A stretch of DNA of 53,648 nucleotides from an uncultured Lachnospiraceae bacterium (GTDB taxonomy: Bacteria > Bacillota > Clostridia > Lachnospirales > Lachnospiraceae), in the NCBI GenBank assembly GCA_902489645.1, contig CABUAW010000011.1:1-53648 (forward strand). The letters are read 5' to 3'. The translations under genes and the position numbers were made by a program. Under the pieces are notes generated by a model that made no database searches, was not told the DNA's origin, and saw only the letters and a list, made by a program, of their open reading frames with translations. How positions within the stretch are numbered: position 1 is the first letter of the stretch; the number at the start of each line of letters is the position of its first letter. Below are positions 39,954 through 49,002 of this stretch, in pieces.

Positions 39954-41333
39954 TTGGATAAAAAGAAAAAGGGCTTTGAATTGAGAACAACCCAGATTAT
40001 TGCATTGGGCTTTGCGATTCTGATTTTGGCAGGCTCTGTTTTATTGACCATGCCCATCGCTTCGGCCGACGGAAGGGCGACGCCCTATATCGACGCTTTA
40101 TTTACGGCGACGACGTCCTCTTGTGTGACGGGACTTGTTACCCTGGTAACGGGTGAACACTGGAGTTTTTTTGGTCAGGCGGTTATCCTGATTATGATTC
40201 AGATGGGCGGCCTGGGTGTTGTTTCTTTTACAACCTTTCTGCTGATGATTGCGGGAAAACGCATCCAGTTAAAACAGCGGATGCTCATTCAGGAGGCCTA
40301 TGGCTTTGATACGTTGAGCGGCCTTGTGCGTATGGTGCGGAAAATGCTGAAGGGCACCCTGATTGTGGAGGGTGTTGGCGCCGTGCTGTACATGGTGGTT
40401 TATATTCCCAGATATGGTCTGGCAAAGGGAATATGGGTCTCTGTATTTACGTCCGTTTCGGCCTTCTGTAATGCGGGAATGGACCTGATGGGGGCCGACA
40501 GTATGATGCCTTACGTCAGCCATCCGCTGATGAATCTGGTGACGATGGGGCTTATCATTATCGGCGGTCTGGGCTTTTTTGTCTGGTGGGAGCTGACGGC
40601 GGCGGCCCGGAGAGTTTTCCGGGAGAAAATGAGTCTGCGTCAGTCGGTTAGAAAAATGAGTCTCCACAGTAAACTGGTACTCTGTGTCACAGCCGTTTTG
40701 ATTTTTGGCGGTGCATTGATGTTTTTTGTACTTGAGTTTAATAATCCGGCGACGATGGGCGGGCTAAGTCTTGGCGGGAAAATATGGGCAAGTCTGTTTC
40801 AGTCGGTGACTTTGCGTACCGCCGGATTTGCCAGCATCGCCCAGGGAAGCCTGAGAACGGGAAGTCTGCTTCTTGGCTGTGTACTTATGTTTATCGGCGG
40901 CTCGCCGGGCGGTACGGCCGGCGGCGTCAAGACGGTGACGGTAACGCTGCTCGCCTGCGCGGTGATGGCCATTGTGAATGGCCGGGAAGATGTGGAGTTA
41001 GGAAACCGGAGAGTAAGTATGGGAAATGTTATGAAGGGCGTCGGCGTTATTTTACTCCAGGTTTTCTTTCTGGTTCTCAGCACCTTTGCCATGTGCTGTA
41101 TCGAATCGGATATCCCTTTTATACAGATTATGTATGAGACATTTTCCGCGTTAGGTACGGTGGGGCTGACTATGGGGATTACGGAAAGTCTCTCTGTGGC
41201 CGGAAAGCTGGTGATTATTGCCAGCATGTATTTTGGACGCCTCGGCCCGATTACAATGGCAATGATTATGAATGTCAGTGGAAATAAGAAAAAGCTTCAC
41301 CGGCATCTGCCGGACGGCAAAGTTTTTATATAG
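39954..41333 (+). CDS. TrkH/KtrB-type potassium channel subunit
   Basis: This 459-residue membrane protein has the four-fold pore of the Trk/Ktr/HKT group. The filter loops are visible: TTSSCVTGL, FCNAGMDLMG, LRTAGFASI and LGTVGLTMG, each with the key glycine. It lets potassium in, driven by membrane potential. The likely start is a TTG (MDKKKKGFELRTTQ) seven bases after GGGAGG; an earlier TTG overlaps the ribosome site. The gating subunit is the next gene. Confidence 0.95.
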   Translation: MDKKKKGFELRTTQIIALGFAILILAGSVLLTMPIASADGRATPYIDALFTATTSSCVTGLVTLVTGEHWSFFGQAVILIMIQMGGLGVVSFTTFLLMIAGKRIQLKQRMLIQEAYGFDTLSGLVRMVRKMLKGTLIVEGVGAVLYMVVYIPRYGLAKGIWVSVFTSVSAFCNAGMDLMGADSMMPYVSHPLMNLVTMGLIIIGGLGFFVWWELTAAARRVFREKMSLRQSVRKMSLHSKLVLCVTAVLIFGGALMFFVLEFNNPATMGGLSLGGKIWASLFQSVTLRTAGFASIAQGSLRTGSLLLGCVLMFIGGSPGGTAGGVKTVTVTLLACAVMAIVNGREDVELGNRRVSMGNVMKGVGVILLQVFFLVLSTFAMCCIESDIPFIQIMYETFSALGTVGLTMGITESLSVAGKLVIIASMYFGRLGPITMAMIMNVSGNKKKLHRHLPDGKVFI

Positions 41334-41401
41334 ATATTCTTGTGGGTATTTCATGAAATCCGAAATCATGTTATACTGTTATTTAGTGAAAGGTTGAAGA
41401 T

Positions 41402-42058
41402 ATGAGTAAAAAAGAGTATGGCGTGTTGGGCCTGGGAAAATTTGGTATGGCGGTGGCTGTGACTTTGGCTGAGAGCGGAAATTCGGTCATTGCTGTGGAT
41501 ATGGACCCGGACCGGGTCGATGAGGCGGCACAGATTGTGACTTACGCGATGGTGGCCGATGTGACGAATCCGGAGGTACTGGATAATCTTGGAATCCGAA
41601 ATCTGGACTGTGTGATTATCGGCGTGTCAACGAATATGCAGGCCAGCATTATGGCGACGATTCTGACAAAGGAAAAGGGCGTGCGGTTTGTTGTCGCCAA
41701 AGCGGAGAATGAAATTCATAAACATATTCTGGAAAAGGTTGGCGCCGATAAGATTGTTTTTCCGGAGGCGGAGATGGGGACGCGGCTGGCCCGGAACCTG
41801 ATGGGCGGCGAGTTCGTTGACCTGGTGGAGCTTTCTAAGGAATTCAGTATGGTTGAAATGCCGGTACCGGAAGCCTGGATTGGAAAGAGCCTCCGGCAGT
41901 TGGATGTCCGTGGAACCTACGGCCTGAATATTATTGGCGTGAAGCGGGGAGACAATCTGAAAGTTAATCTGAATCCGGAAAATCCGATGGAAAAAGAAAT
42001 GACGCTGGTCATTGTCGGTAAAAACAGTGATTTTGCAAAAATTGGAGTCGAAGCATAG
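41402..42058 (+). CDS. TrkA/KtrA-type potassium gating subunit
   Basis: This 218-residue cytosolic ring protein has an RCK domain with the Rossmann start YGVLGLGKFGMAVAVTLAES and the acidic VDMDPDRV, followed by a TrkA-C domain at about 140-218. It binds nucleotides and opens the TrkH/KtrB pore. Its length matches one-RCK KtrA rather than the duplicated E. coli TrkA, so the pair is more Ktr-like. The stop is immediately followed by the ATG of the next gene. Confidence 0.95.
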   Translation: MSKKEYGVLGLGKFGMAVAVTLAESGNSVIAVDMDPDRVDEAAQIVTYAMVADVTNPEVLDNLGIRNLDCVIIGVSTNMQASIMATILTKEKGVRFVVAKAENEIHKHILEKVGADKIVFPEAEMGTRLARNLMGGEFVDLVELSKEFSMVEMPVPEAWIGKSLRQLDVRGTYGLNIIGVKRGDNLKVNLNPENPMEKEMTLVIVGKNSDFAKIGVEA

Positions 42059-42895
42059 ATGATTACAAGTACGGCAAATCCGCGGGTTAAAAATTTAATA
42101 CAGCTTCAGAAAAAGAGCAAGGTGCGAAGAGAGGAAAACTGTTTTGTTGTGGAAGGCATAAAGATGGTGCTGGAAGCGCCGCCAAAGCGGCTGAAGGCTA
42201 TCTATATGTCGGAAAGCTTCGAAAAAGATGAAAAACAGCGGAAAGCGGTGGAATCAAAGGCCAAAGCGGCGGGCTGCTTTTTGGAGGTTCTTGGCGATAA
42301 GGTATTTAAAGAGGCGTCCGATACGATGACACCCCAGGGGGTCATGGCCGTTGTAGCCATGAATGTTTTCGACTGGAAAGACCTGGTGTTCGGCAAAGAC
42401 GCGGAGCGTCCGGAACCGGGCGCAGGTAAGGACGGAGGACTGTTTCTCATTTTAGAATCGCTTCAGGACCCGGGGAATCTGGGAACCATACTTCGGACCG
42501 GAGAAGGGGCCGGAATTAACGGCGTTATTTTAAACCGGACGTCGGCAGACCCCTATATGCCGAAGGTCATTCGTTCTACGATGGGCTCGATTTACCGGGT
42601 ACCGGTGGCTGTGGCCGAGGATTTGGAAGCGGTTGTTTCTGCGTTGAGGGCATCGGGCGTCCGGGTATTTGCCGCCCATTTAAAAGGTAAAAAGAGTTAT
42701 TTCGAACAGGATTATCTTACGGGCACCTGTTTTATGATAGGAAATGAAGCCAACGGTCTGAGTGAGGCCCTGGCTAAAATGGCAACAGACTATATTCGGA
42801 TTCCCATGTCGGGGCAGGTGGAATCACTGAATGCAGGTGTTGCGGCTGCTCTTCTCATGTATGAGGCGAAACGGCAGCGGATGACAGCAAACTAA
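42059..42895 (+). CDS. SpoU/TrmH-family RNA 2'-O-methyltransferase
   Basis: This 278-residue SPOUT methyltransferase has a substrate-binding N-terminal domain (STANPRVKNLIQLQKKSK...) and the knotted C-terminal half with the three motifs: LESLQDPGNLGTILRT, FMIGNEANGLSEAL and IPMSGQVESLNAGVAAALLMYE. It methylates ribose in rRNA or tRNA using SAM. The target cannot be fixed from sequence; proteins of this layout are often annotated as 23S rRNA methyltransferases. It begins directly at the preceding stop, so coupling with the potassium gene is likely accidental clustering. Confidence 0.92.
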   Translation: MITSTANPRVKNLIQLQKKSKVRREENCFVVEGIKMVLEAPPKRLKAIYMSESFEKDEKQRKAVESKAKAAGCFLEVLGDKVFKEASDTMTPQGVMAVVAMNVFDWKDLVFGKDAERPEPGAGKDGGLFLILESLQDPGNLGTILRTGEGAGINGVILNRTSADPYMPKVIRSTMGSIYRVPVAVAEDLEAVVSALRASGVRVFAAHLKGKKSYFEQDYLTGTCFMIGNEANGLSEALAKMATDYIRIPMSGQVESLNAGVAAALLMYEAKRQRMTAN

Positions 42896-42912
42896 GAGAG
42901 GAGGAAACAACG

Positions 42913-43362
42913 ATGTATGCGATATTCTGGCTTGGGGCTTTTGGCGTATTGCTTTTGATTGAAATATTGACGCTGGGGCTGACAACCATATGGTTTGCGG
43001 TAGGCGCATTGGCAGCGTTTCTTTTGGCGTTGGTGCATGTGGCCCTGGAGATACAGATTATTTTGTTTATCATTGTCTCTGTGATAATGCTCGTATTCAC
43101 ACGGCCGCTGTTGACGAAATATCTGAATACAAAAACGACAAAAACCAATGCCGAAAGTCTTGTCGGGCGGCGAGCCCGGGTGTTGATACCTATAAACAAC
43201 CTGAAATCTGAGGGACAGGTCATTGTCAACGGAATGGAATGGACGGCCCGTTCCACGAAGGACGAAGTGACCTTCCAAAAAGAAGAGATGGTGCGTATTG
43301 CCGGTATATCCGGCGTTAAACTAATTGTAGAGAAAGAGAATAAGGAGGAAAATGACTTATGA
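42913..43362 (+). CDS. NfeD-family membrane protein
   Basis: This 149-residue protein has two or three membrane helices in the first 75 residues and a C-terminal OB-fold domain (ESLVGRRARVLIPINNLKSEG... ending VEKENKEENDL). NfeD proteins pair with SPFH proteins encoded next to them and are thought to organise membrane microdomains. The overlap of four bases with the next gene supports that partnership. The ribosome site is AGAGGAGG. Confidence 0.9.
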   Translation: MYAIFWLGAFGVLLLIEILTLGLTTIWFAVGALAAFLLALVHVALEIQIILFIIVSVIMLVFTRPLLTKYLNTKTTKTNAESLVGRRARVLIPINNLKSEGQVIVNGMEWTARSTKDEVTFQKEEMVRIAGISGVKLIVEKENKEENDL

Positions 43363-44282
43363 TGTGGATACTTTTAATTATTTTAATCGCTATTGTTTTA
43401 CTTATTGTTGTATCCAGTATTAAAATTGTACCTCAGGCGCATGCCTATGTTATTGAACGTCTGGGGGCTTATCAGGGAACCTGGTCCGTTGGCTTTCATG
43501 TAAAGGTGCCGGTGATTGATAAGGTGGCCAAGAAAGTGATTTTAAAAGAGCAGGTTGTGGACTTTGCTCCGCAGCCGGTAATTACAAAGGATAATGTTAC
43601 GATGCGTATTGATACGGTCGTATTCTACCAGATTACAGACCCGAAGTTATACTGCTATGGTGTTCAGAATCCAATCATGGCCATTGAAAACCTGACGGCA
43701 ACCACGCTGCGTAATATTATCGGTGATTTGGAGTTGGATGAAACATTGACCTCCAGAGAGATTATTAATGCGAAAATGCGTTCCACTCTGGACGTGGCCA
43801 CAGACCCTTGGGGAATCAAGGTCAACCGGGTTGAGCTGAAGAATATTATTCCTCCGGCAGCGATTCAGGACGCCATGGAGAAACAGATGAAGGCCGAGCG
43901 TGAACGAAGAGAATCCATTCTTATTGCGGAAGGTGAAAAACGTTCAGCTATTCTTATTGCGGAAGGTCATAAAGAATCTGCGATTTTGGATGCCGAAGCG
44001 GATAAAGAATCCATGATTCTCCGTGCAGAGGCGGCCAGAGAGGCAAAAATCCGCGAGGCCGAAGGTGAGGCTCAGGCGATTCTTAAAATTCAGCAGGCCA
44101 ATGCCGACGGTATCCGTTTCCTGAGAGAGGCGGGAGCAGACGAAGCGGTTCTGCGTATCAAGAGTCTTGAAGCCTTTGAGAAGGCGGCTGACGGAAAGGC
44201 GACAAAGATTATCATTCCTTCGGAAATTCAGGGAATGGCCGGTCTTGCAAAATCTGTTGTGGAGACCATAAAAGACGAATAA
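43359..44282 (+). CDS. SPFH/band-7 domain protein (stomatin/QmcA-like)
   Basis: This 307-residue protein has one N-terminal membrane helix (about 2-20) followed by a band-7 domain (VPQAHAYVIERLGAYQGTW and PQPVITKDNVTMRIDTVV). A long charged helix with repeated ILIAEGEKRSA / ILIAEGHKESA / ILDAEADKESM units at about 185-235 forms a coiled coil. Such proteins build membrane-bound rings or scaffolds and protect membrane proteases and lipids. The partner NfeD is directly upstream. The second ATG, three bases later, is also possible. Confidence 0.94.
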   Translation: MMWILLIILIAIVLLIVVSSIKIVPQAHAYVIERLGAYQGTWSVGFHVKVPVIDKVAKKVILKEQVVDFAPQPVITKDNVTMRIDTVVFYQITDPKLYCYGVQNPIMAIENLTATTLRNIIGDLELDETLTSREIINAKMRSTLDVATDPWGIKVNRVELKNIIPPAAIQDAMEKQMKAERERRESILIAEGEKRSAILIAEGHKESAILDAEADKESMILRAEAAREAKIREAEGEAQAILKIQQANADGIRFLREAGADEAVLRIKSLEAFEKAADGKATKIIIPSEIQGMAGLAKSVVETIKDE

Positions 44283-44304
44283 ATGACTTTTGGAGATGGG
44301 GAAG

Positions 44305-45300
44305 ATGAATTTAAAAGGCAGAAATTTTTTGACATTAAAAGATTTTACAGAAGAAGAGATTCTCTATCTGCTGGATTTGGCGGCAGATTTAAAGGACCGG
44401 AAGAAAAAAGGAATTCCGGTGGATGTTCTCAGAGGAAAAAATGTTGCTCTGATTTTTGAGAAAACGAGTACCCGTACCCGCTGCTCCTTTGAGGTTGCGG
44501 CCCATGACCTGGGGATGGGAACGACCTATCTGGACCCGTCAGGCTCCCAGATTGGCAAAAAGGAAAGTATTGAAGATACGGCCCGGGTTCTTGGACGGAT
44601 GTTTGAGGGAATCGAATACCGGGGCTATGGCCAGGAAATTGTGGAGGAGTTGGCGGAATATGCCGGTGTTCCCGTATGGAACGGCCTGACCAACGAGTAT
44701 CATCCGACACAGATGCTGGCAGATTTTCTCACAGTTCGTGAACATCTGGGTGAGCTTAGAGGAAAAAAACTGGTCTATATGGGCGATGCCCGTTATAATA
44801 TGGCAAACTCCTATATGATTGCCTGTGCAAAGCTGGGCCTCCATTTTGTGGCCTGCGCACCGGAAAAATATTTCCCGAATGCGCAGCTTCGGGCAGAGTG
44901 TGAGGAATTTGCAAAGGTTTCCGGAGGAAGCATTGCATTTATCGAGGAACCGATGGAGGCGACAAAACAGGCGGATGTTATTTGTACCGATGTGTGGGTG
45001 TCCATGGGCGAACCGGATGAAGTCTGGGAAGAACGTATCCGCGATTTGACGCCTTACCGGGTGACAAAGGCGATAATGGAAAATGCGGGACCGCAGGCTA
45101 TTTTCCTGCATTGTCTGCCGGCCTTCCATGACTTAAAGACGAAAATCGGTAAAGAAATGGGCGAGCGGTTTGGAATCACGGAGATGGAAGTGACCGACGA
45201 GGTGTTTGAATCCGCCCAGTCCAAGGTTTTTGATGAAGCGGAAAACCGTATGCACACAATTAAAGCGGTGATGGCGGCAACGCTCTGCGATGAGATTTAG
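44305..45300 (+). CDS. argF: Ornithine carbamoyltransferase
   Basis: This 331-residue enzyme makes citrulline from ornithine and carbamoyl phosphate. The carbamoyl-phosphate loop is EKTSTRTRCSFEVAAHD, HPTQ is in NEYHPTQMLADFLT, and the ornithine site is HCLPAFHD. Length is normal. No arginine genes flank it, so whether it is biosynthetic or part of arginine breakdown cannot be decided. The ATG at 44305 is chosen because a GGAG stands nine bases before it; an upstream TTG lacks a ribosome site. Confidence 0.96.
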   Translation: MNLKGRNFLTLKDFTEEEILYLLDLAADLKDRKKKGIPVDVLRGKNVALIFEKTSTRTRCSFEVAAHDLGMGTTYLDPSGSQIGKKESIEDTARVLGRMFEGIEYRGYGQEIVEELAEYAGVPVWNGLTNEYHPTQMLADFLTVREHLGELRGKKLVYMGDARYNMANSYMIACAKLGLHFVACAPEKYFPNAQLRAECEEFAKVSGGSIAFIEEPMEATKQADVICTDVWVSMGEPDEVWEERIRDLTPYRVTKAIMENAGPQAIFLHCLPAFHDLKTKIGKEMGERFGITEMEVTDEVFESAQSKVFDEAENRMHTIKAVMAATLCDEI

Positions 45301-45312
45301 GAGTGTGCTTAA

Positions 45313-46290
45313 GTGAAGGAAGATATTTTGCAGATGTTGAAGTCCCGTCAGGATTTTATATCCGGGCAGGAGTTATGTGAATATTTTCAGGTTTCCCGGA
45401 CTGCGGTGTGGAAGGTGATGAAACAGCTCCAGAGCGAGGGATATGAGATTGAGGCGATAAACCGGAAAGGTTATCGCCTTATCGCCAGTCCGGACATACT
45501 CACGGAAAGCGAGATTTTGAGCGGGATGACTACGGAGGTTATGGGACGCCATGTCTATTGCTATGAATGTCTTGGCTCGACAAACGACCAGGCCCGGATG
45601 CTGGCCGAACATGGAGCGCCGGATGGTTCACTGGTGGTGGCGGAAACTCAGAATACCGGTAAAGGCCGGATGGGGCGGACGTTTTTTTCACCGGAGGGCT
45701 GCGGAATCTGGATGTCGCTGATTTTGAAACCGGATATTCCTCCGGTGGATGCGTCAATGATTACTTTAATCGGTGCTATGGCTGTCCAGGAAATGATGGA
45801 GAGCTTTGGTTTGAAATCCGGCATTAAATGGCCGAATGACCTGGTGATTGACCGCCGGAAAACGACGGGAATTTTGACGGAAATGAGCGCCGGGCCGGAT
45901 GTGGTGAATTATATTGTCCTTGGTATCGGGATTAATGTTAATATGAAGGAGTTTCCGGAGGATTTGAGGGAGACGGCCATATCCATGGCGATGGCTTCCG
46001 GAAGGACTTATCACCGGGCAGAAGTTATTCGCCGGGTGATGCGGTATTTTGAAACAAATTACCAACAGTTTTTGAGGGACGGCAATCTGGCCTTTTTAAA
46101 GGAAAAATATGATGCCAGTCTGATTCATTTGGATAAGGAAATCAGTATTCATGAAATACGGCGGGTTTGGCGGGGTATTTCCCGCGGCATCAATGACATT
46201 GGAGAATTGATTGTTTCGGTCAATGGCGAGGATACGACAGTGCGTTCCGGCGAAGTTTCTATCCGCGGTGTTTATGGATATGCAGAATAG
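45313..46290 (+). CDS. birA: Bifunctional biotin-protein ligase / biotin operon repressor
   Basis: This 325-residue protein has an N-terminal winged helix (SGQELCEYFQVSRTAVWKVMKQL, about 18-40) and a ligase domain with SLVVAETQNTGKGRMGR as the biotinoyl-AMP loop and GIKWPNDLVI. It activates biotin and joins it to the lysine of biotin enzymes; in this window that is pyruvate carboxylase Lys1116. With its DNA-binding domain it should also repress biotin uptake or synthesis genes, none of which is visible here. The start is GTG, 12 bases after the argF stop. Confidence 0.95.
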   Translation: MKEDILQMLKSRQDFISGQELCEYFQVSRTAVWKVMKQLQSEGYEIEAINRKGYRLIASPDILTESEILSGMTTEVMGRHVYCYECLGSTNDQARMLAEHGAPDGSLVVAETQNTGKGRMGRTFFSPEGCGIWMSLILKPDIPPVDASMITLIGAMAVQEMMESFGLKSGIKWPNDLVIDRRKTTGILTEMSAGPDVVNYIVLGIGINVNMKEFPEDLRETAISMAMASGRTYHRAEVIRRVMRYFETNYQQFLRDGNLAFLKEKYDASLIHLDKEISIHEIRRVWRGISRGINDIGELIVSVNGEDTTVRSGEVSIRGVYGYAE

Positions 46291-46300
46291 AGGATATGCG

Positions 46301-46639
46301 ATGTGTCAGGAAAATGTGGTTCTGTGTGCGGCCAGCGCCTATGAGCAGAAATTTTATTTAAATCCGGATTTTTCGGATTTACCGGAAAGCATTAAAGAAG
46401 AATTAAAAATTATCTGTGTGCTTTTTACTGCAGATGTGGGCGGAGTTCTTATTATGGAATTTAGCCCGGAGGGCGATTTATCCCTTCGGGTAGATGTGGC
46501 AGAAGAAGATATTTTATTTGATGAAATTGGCAGTGGGTTAAAAATCAGACAGATTCAGCAGGAACGGGCGGAGCTGTTTGAGTCATTGGAGATGTATTAC
46601 CGGGTATTTTTCCTGGGAGATACGACAGGGTTAGAATGA
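46301..46639 (+). CDS. Small conserved protein, DUF6145-like
   Basis: This 112-residue cytosolic protein starts MCQENVVLCAASAYEQKFYL and has VLFTADVGGVLIMEFSPEGDLSL in the middle (quoted in two parts: VLFTADVGGVLIMEF and SPEGDLSL). I recall such a protein as a family restricted to clostridia between birA and coaX (DUF6145), with no function known. It is acidic, has no signal peptide and no metal motif. The ATG 10 bases after the birA stop, with AGAGGA before it, is the likely start. It is probably co-transcribed with birA and coaX. Confidence 0.75.
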   Translation: MCQENVVLCAASAYEQKFYLNPDFSDLPESIKEELKIICVLFTADVGGVLIMEFSPEGDLSLRVDVAEEDILFDEIGSGLKIRQIQQERAELFESLEMYYRVFFLGDTTGLE

Positions 46640-46652
46640 GGAGGTAAAAATT

Positions 46653-47426
46653 ATGTTATTGGCAATTGATATTGGAAATACAAATATAACGATGGGACTT
46701 TTCCGCGGTGAGATTCTTATGGGAAATTTTCGTATGACGACTCAGATGCCGAGAACGTCGGATGAATATGGCGTTTTAATTCGTGAGTTAATCCGCAATG
46801 CGGGCTATGAACCGAAGGATATCGACCAGGTTATCATCGCATCGGTTGTTCCGGATATCATGTATTCTTTTACAAGCGGTATTAAAAAGTATTTCTGTGC
46901 CGAACCTATCGTGGTTGGCCCTGGCGTAAAAACCGGCGTGCGTATTAATGCGGAAAATCCAAAGGAAGCCGGAGCAGATTTAATTGTCGATGCGGCGGCC
47001 GCCAAGGAAATCTATGGCGGACCGGCGATTGTTATTGACTATGGCTCGGCAACCACCTTTGAGCTGATTCTTGAGGACGGCAGTCTGGATGCAGTTGTTA
47101 TTGCACCGGGTATCCAGATGAGCGCCAATGCGCTGAGTAACCGGACCGCAAAGCTTCCGGATGTAGAAATTAAAAAACCAAAGTCTATTTTAGCCAAGGA
47201 GATTATTTCAAATATTCAGGCCGGCCTTTTTTACGGAAGTATCGGTGAAGCCGAATATATTGTAAAGAAAATGAAAGAAGAGGCTGGACTGCCGAATATC
47301 AAGGTCATCGCCACCGGCGGACTCGGCGGAATTATTGCGGAGGAATGTGAAGCCATTGATATTTACGATAGTCTTTTGACATTAAAAGGCCTTCGTATTA
47401 TTCATAAGCGTTGTACAGGAAAATGA
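46653..47426 (+). CDS. coaX: Type III pantothenate kinase
   Basis: This 257-residue enzyme performs the first step of coenzyme A synthesis. It has the ASKHA phosphate loop LLAIDIGNTNITMGL at the start, the region VVGPGVKTGVRI, GADLIVDAAAAKEIYGG with the catalytic aspartate, and VIDYGSATTFELI. Type III kinases are not feedback-inhibited by CoA. Its stop overlaps the ATG of the next gene (ATGA). Confidence 0.97.
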   Translation: MLLAIDIGNTNITMGLFRGEILMGNFRMTTQMPRTSDEYGVLIRELIRNAGYEPKDIDQVIIASVVPDIMYSFTSGIKKYFCAEPIVVGPGVKTGVRINAENPKEAGADLIVDAAAAKEIYGGPAIVIDYGSATTFELILEDGSLDAVVIAPGIQMSANALSNRTAKLPDVEIKKPKSILAKEIISNIQAGLFYGSIGEAEYIVKKMKEEAGLPNIKVIATGGLGGIIAEECEAIDIYDSLLTLKGLRIIHKRCTGK

Positions 47427-48385
47427 AAATAGGAAATGTAACACTGGATAACAATGTAATAGCGGCACCGATGGCAGGCGTGACAGACCTGCCATTTCGC
47501 TTGCTTTTAAAGGAACAGGGCGTCGGCCTTGTGTGCAGTGAGATGGTCAGCGCCAAGGCGATTTATTACAATAATAAAAATACGGAAGCTCTCATGCTCA
47601 CCGATGAAAGGGAAAGGCCCTTTTCCCTGCAACTTTTTGGTTCCGAACCGGAGCTTATGGCGGATATGGTAAAAAAGATTGAGGAACGCCCCTTTGATAT
47701 TATTGATATTAATATGGGGTGTCCGGTGCCGAAGGTGGTCAATAACGGTGAAGGTTCGGCGTTGATGAAGCAGCCGCTTCTGGCCGGGCGGATTATCGAG
47801 GCTATGGCGAGGGCGACAGAAAAGCCGGTAACGGTAAAAATCCGCAAGGGTTTTGATGATTCCTGTGTCAATGCGGTGGAGATGGCCCACATTGCCCAGG
47901 AGAGCGGCGCGGCGATGGTTACCGTTCATGGACGAACCAGAGAGCAGTATTATCACGGCCGGGCGGATTGGAATATCATCCGTCAGGTAAAGGAGGCCGT
48001 GTCGATTCCTGTCATCGGAAACGGCGATATTGATTCACCGGAGGCGGCCAAAACCATTTTTGCCCGGACCGGATGCGACGGAATCATGATTGGGCGGGGA
48101 CTTCAGGGAAATCCGTGGCTGATTGGACAGATTCTTTACGGAAAACCGAAGCCGGCTCTGGAAGAGGTTGTCGCAATGATACTCCGTCATGCCCGGATGC
48201 AGATTGAGTTTTCCGGCGAATATTTGGGAATCCGACAGATGCGTAAACATGTGGCGTGGTATACTGCAGGGTATCCCGGCTCGTCTAAGCTGCGGGGGAT
48301 GGTGAACCGGGTGGAAAGTATGGCGGCTCTGGAAGCGTTGCTTGGACAGTATTTGGAGCGGAAAAGACAGTTCGAGAACAGATAA
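47423..48385 (+). CDS. dusB: tRNA-dihydrouridine synthase
   Basis: This 320-residue FMN enzyme reduces uridines in tRNA. It begins with NNVIAAPMAGVTDLPFR, has DINMGCPVPKVVNNGEGSAL with the catalytic cysteine near residue 101, and VTVHGRTREQYYHGRADW and GNGDIDSPEAA. The pattern is DusB-like, as usual for dus genes next to greA and lysS in clostridia. The ATG overlaps the coaX stop by four bases. Confidence 0.96.
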   Translation: MKIGNVTLDNNVIAAPMAGVTDLPFRLLLKEQGVGLVCSEMVSAKAIYYNNKNTEALMLTDERERPFSLQLFGSEPELMADMVKKIEERPFDIIDINMGCPVPKVVNNGEGSALMKQPLLAGRIIEAMARATEKPVTVKIRKGFDDSCVNAVEMAHIAQESGAAMVTVHGRTREQYYHGRADWNIIRQVKEAVSIPVIGNGDIDSPEAAKTIFARTGCDGIMIGRGLQGNPWLIGQILYGKPKPALEEVVAMILRHARMQIEFSGEYLGIRQMRKHVAWYTAGYPGSSKLRGMVNRVESMAALEALLGQYLERKRQFENR

Positions 48386-48425
48386 GAACATAGGAAAAAC
48401 TGGGTGAAATGCGAGGGCGCGGATA

Positions 48426-48454
48426 TTGACACACCCGGGTTCTTACGCTATAAT
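48426..48454 (+). promoter_or_regulatory. Promoter of greA-lysS
   Basis: TTGACA (48426-48431), a 17-base spacer and TATAAT (48449-48454): a full consensus promoter 49 bases before the greA start. Confidence 0.9.
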
Positions 48455-48502
48455 ACTAGGAATGTAAAATATCTATATAATATAAGGAAGGGCGTAATTA
48501 AA

Positions 48503-48988
48503 GTGGAAGCTAAGAAAAATATCTTAACATTTGCCGGACTGAAAGCATTAGAAGACGAATTATTTGATTTAAAAGTTGTTAAAAGAAAAGAAGTTGCTCA
48601 GAAGATTAAGGAAGCCAGAGAACAGGGCGACTTATCTGAAAATGCAGAATATGATGCAGCGAAGGATGAGCAGAGAGATATCGAAGCAAGAATTGAAGAA
48701 ATCGAAAAGATTCTTAAAAACGTGGAAGTTGTCGACGAGGACGAAGTCGATTTGGATACAATCAGTATCGGTTGCTGTGTCCGTCTGTACGATGTGGACA
48801 TGGATGAAGAAGTGGAATATCGTATTGTGGGTTCCACGGAAGCCGACAGTCTGAATTTTAAAATCTCCAATGAATCCCCGGTGGGAAGCGCCCTTCTTGG
48901 ACGTAAGGTTGGAGAGACTATCGAAGTGGAAACCCAGAGCGGCCTGCTGATGTTCCGTATTCTGGAAATCCAGAGAGCAAACATTTAA
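48503..48988 (+). CDS. greA: Transcription elongation factor GreA
   Basis: This 161-residue factor rescues backtracked RNA polymerase. It has an N-terminal coiled coil with the catalytic-tip acidic residues in EAREQGDLSENAEYDAAKDEQ, and a C-terminal FKBP-like domain ending with SPVGSALLGRKVGETIEVE. The start is GTG after AAGGAAGGG, giving the normal 158-161 residue length. An upstream in-frame extension would overlap the promoter. Confidence 0.97.
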   Translation: MEAKKNILTFAGLKALEDELFDLKVVKRKEVAQKIKEAREQGDLSENAEYDAAKDEQRDIEARIEEIEKILKNVEVVDEDEVDLDTISIGCCVRLYDVDMDEEVEYRIVGSTEADSLNFKISNESPVGSALLGRKVGETIEVETQSGLLMFRILEIQRANI

Positions 48989-49002
48989 GGGGGGAAAAAA
49001 CA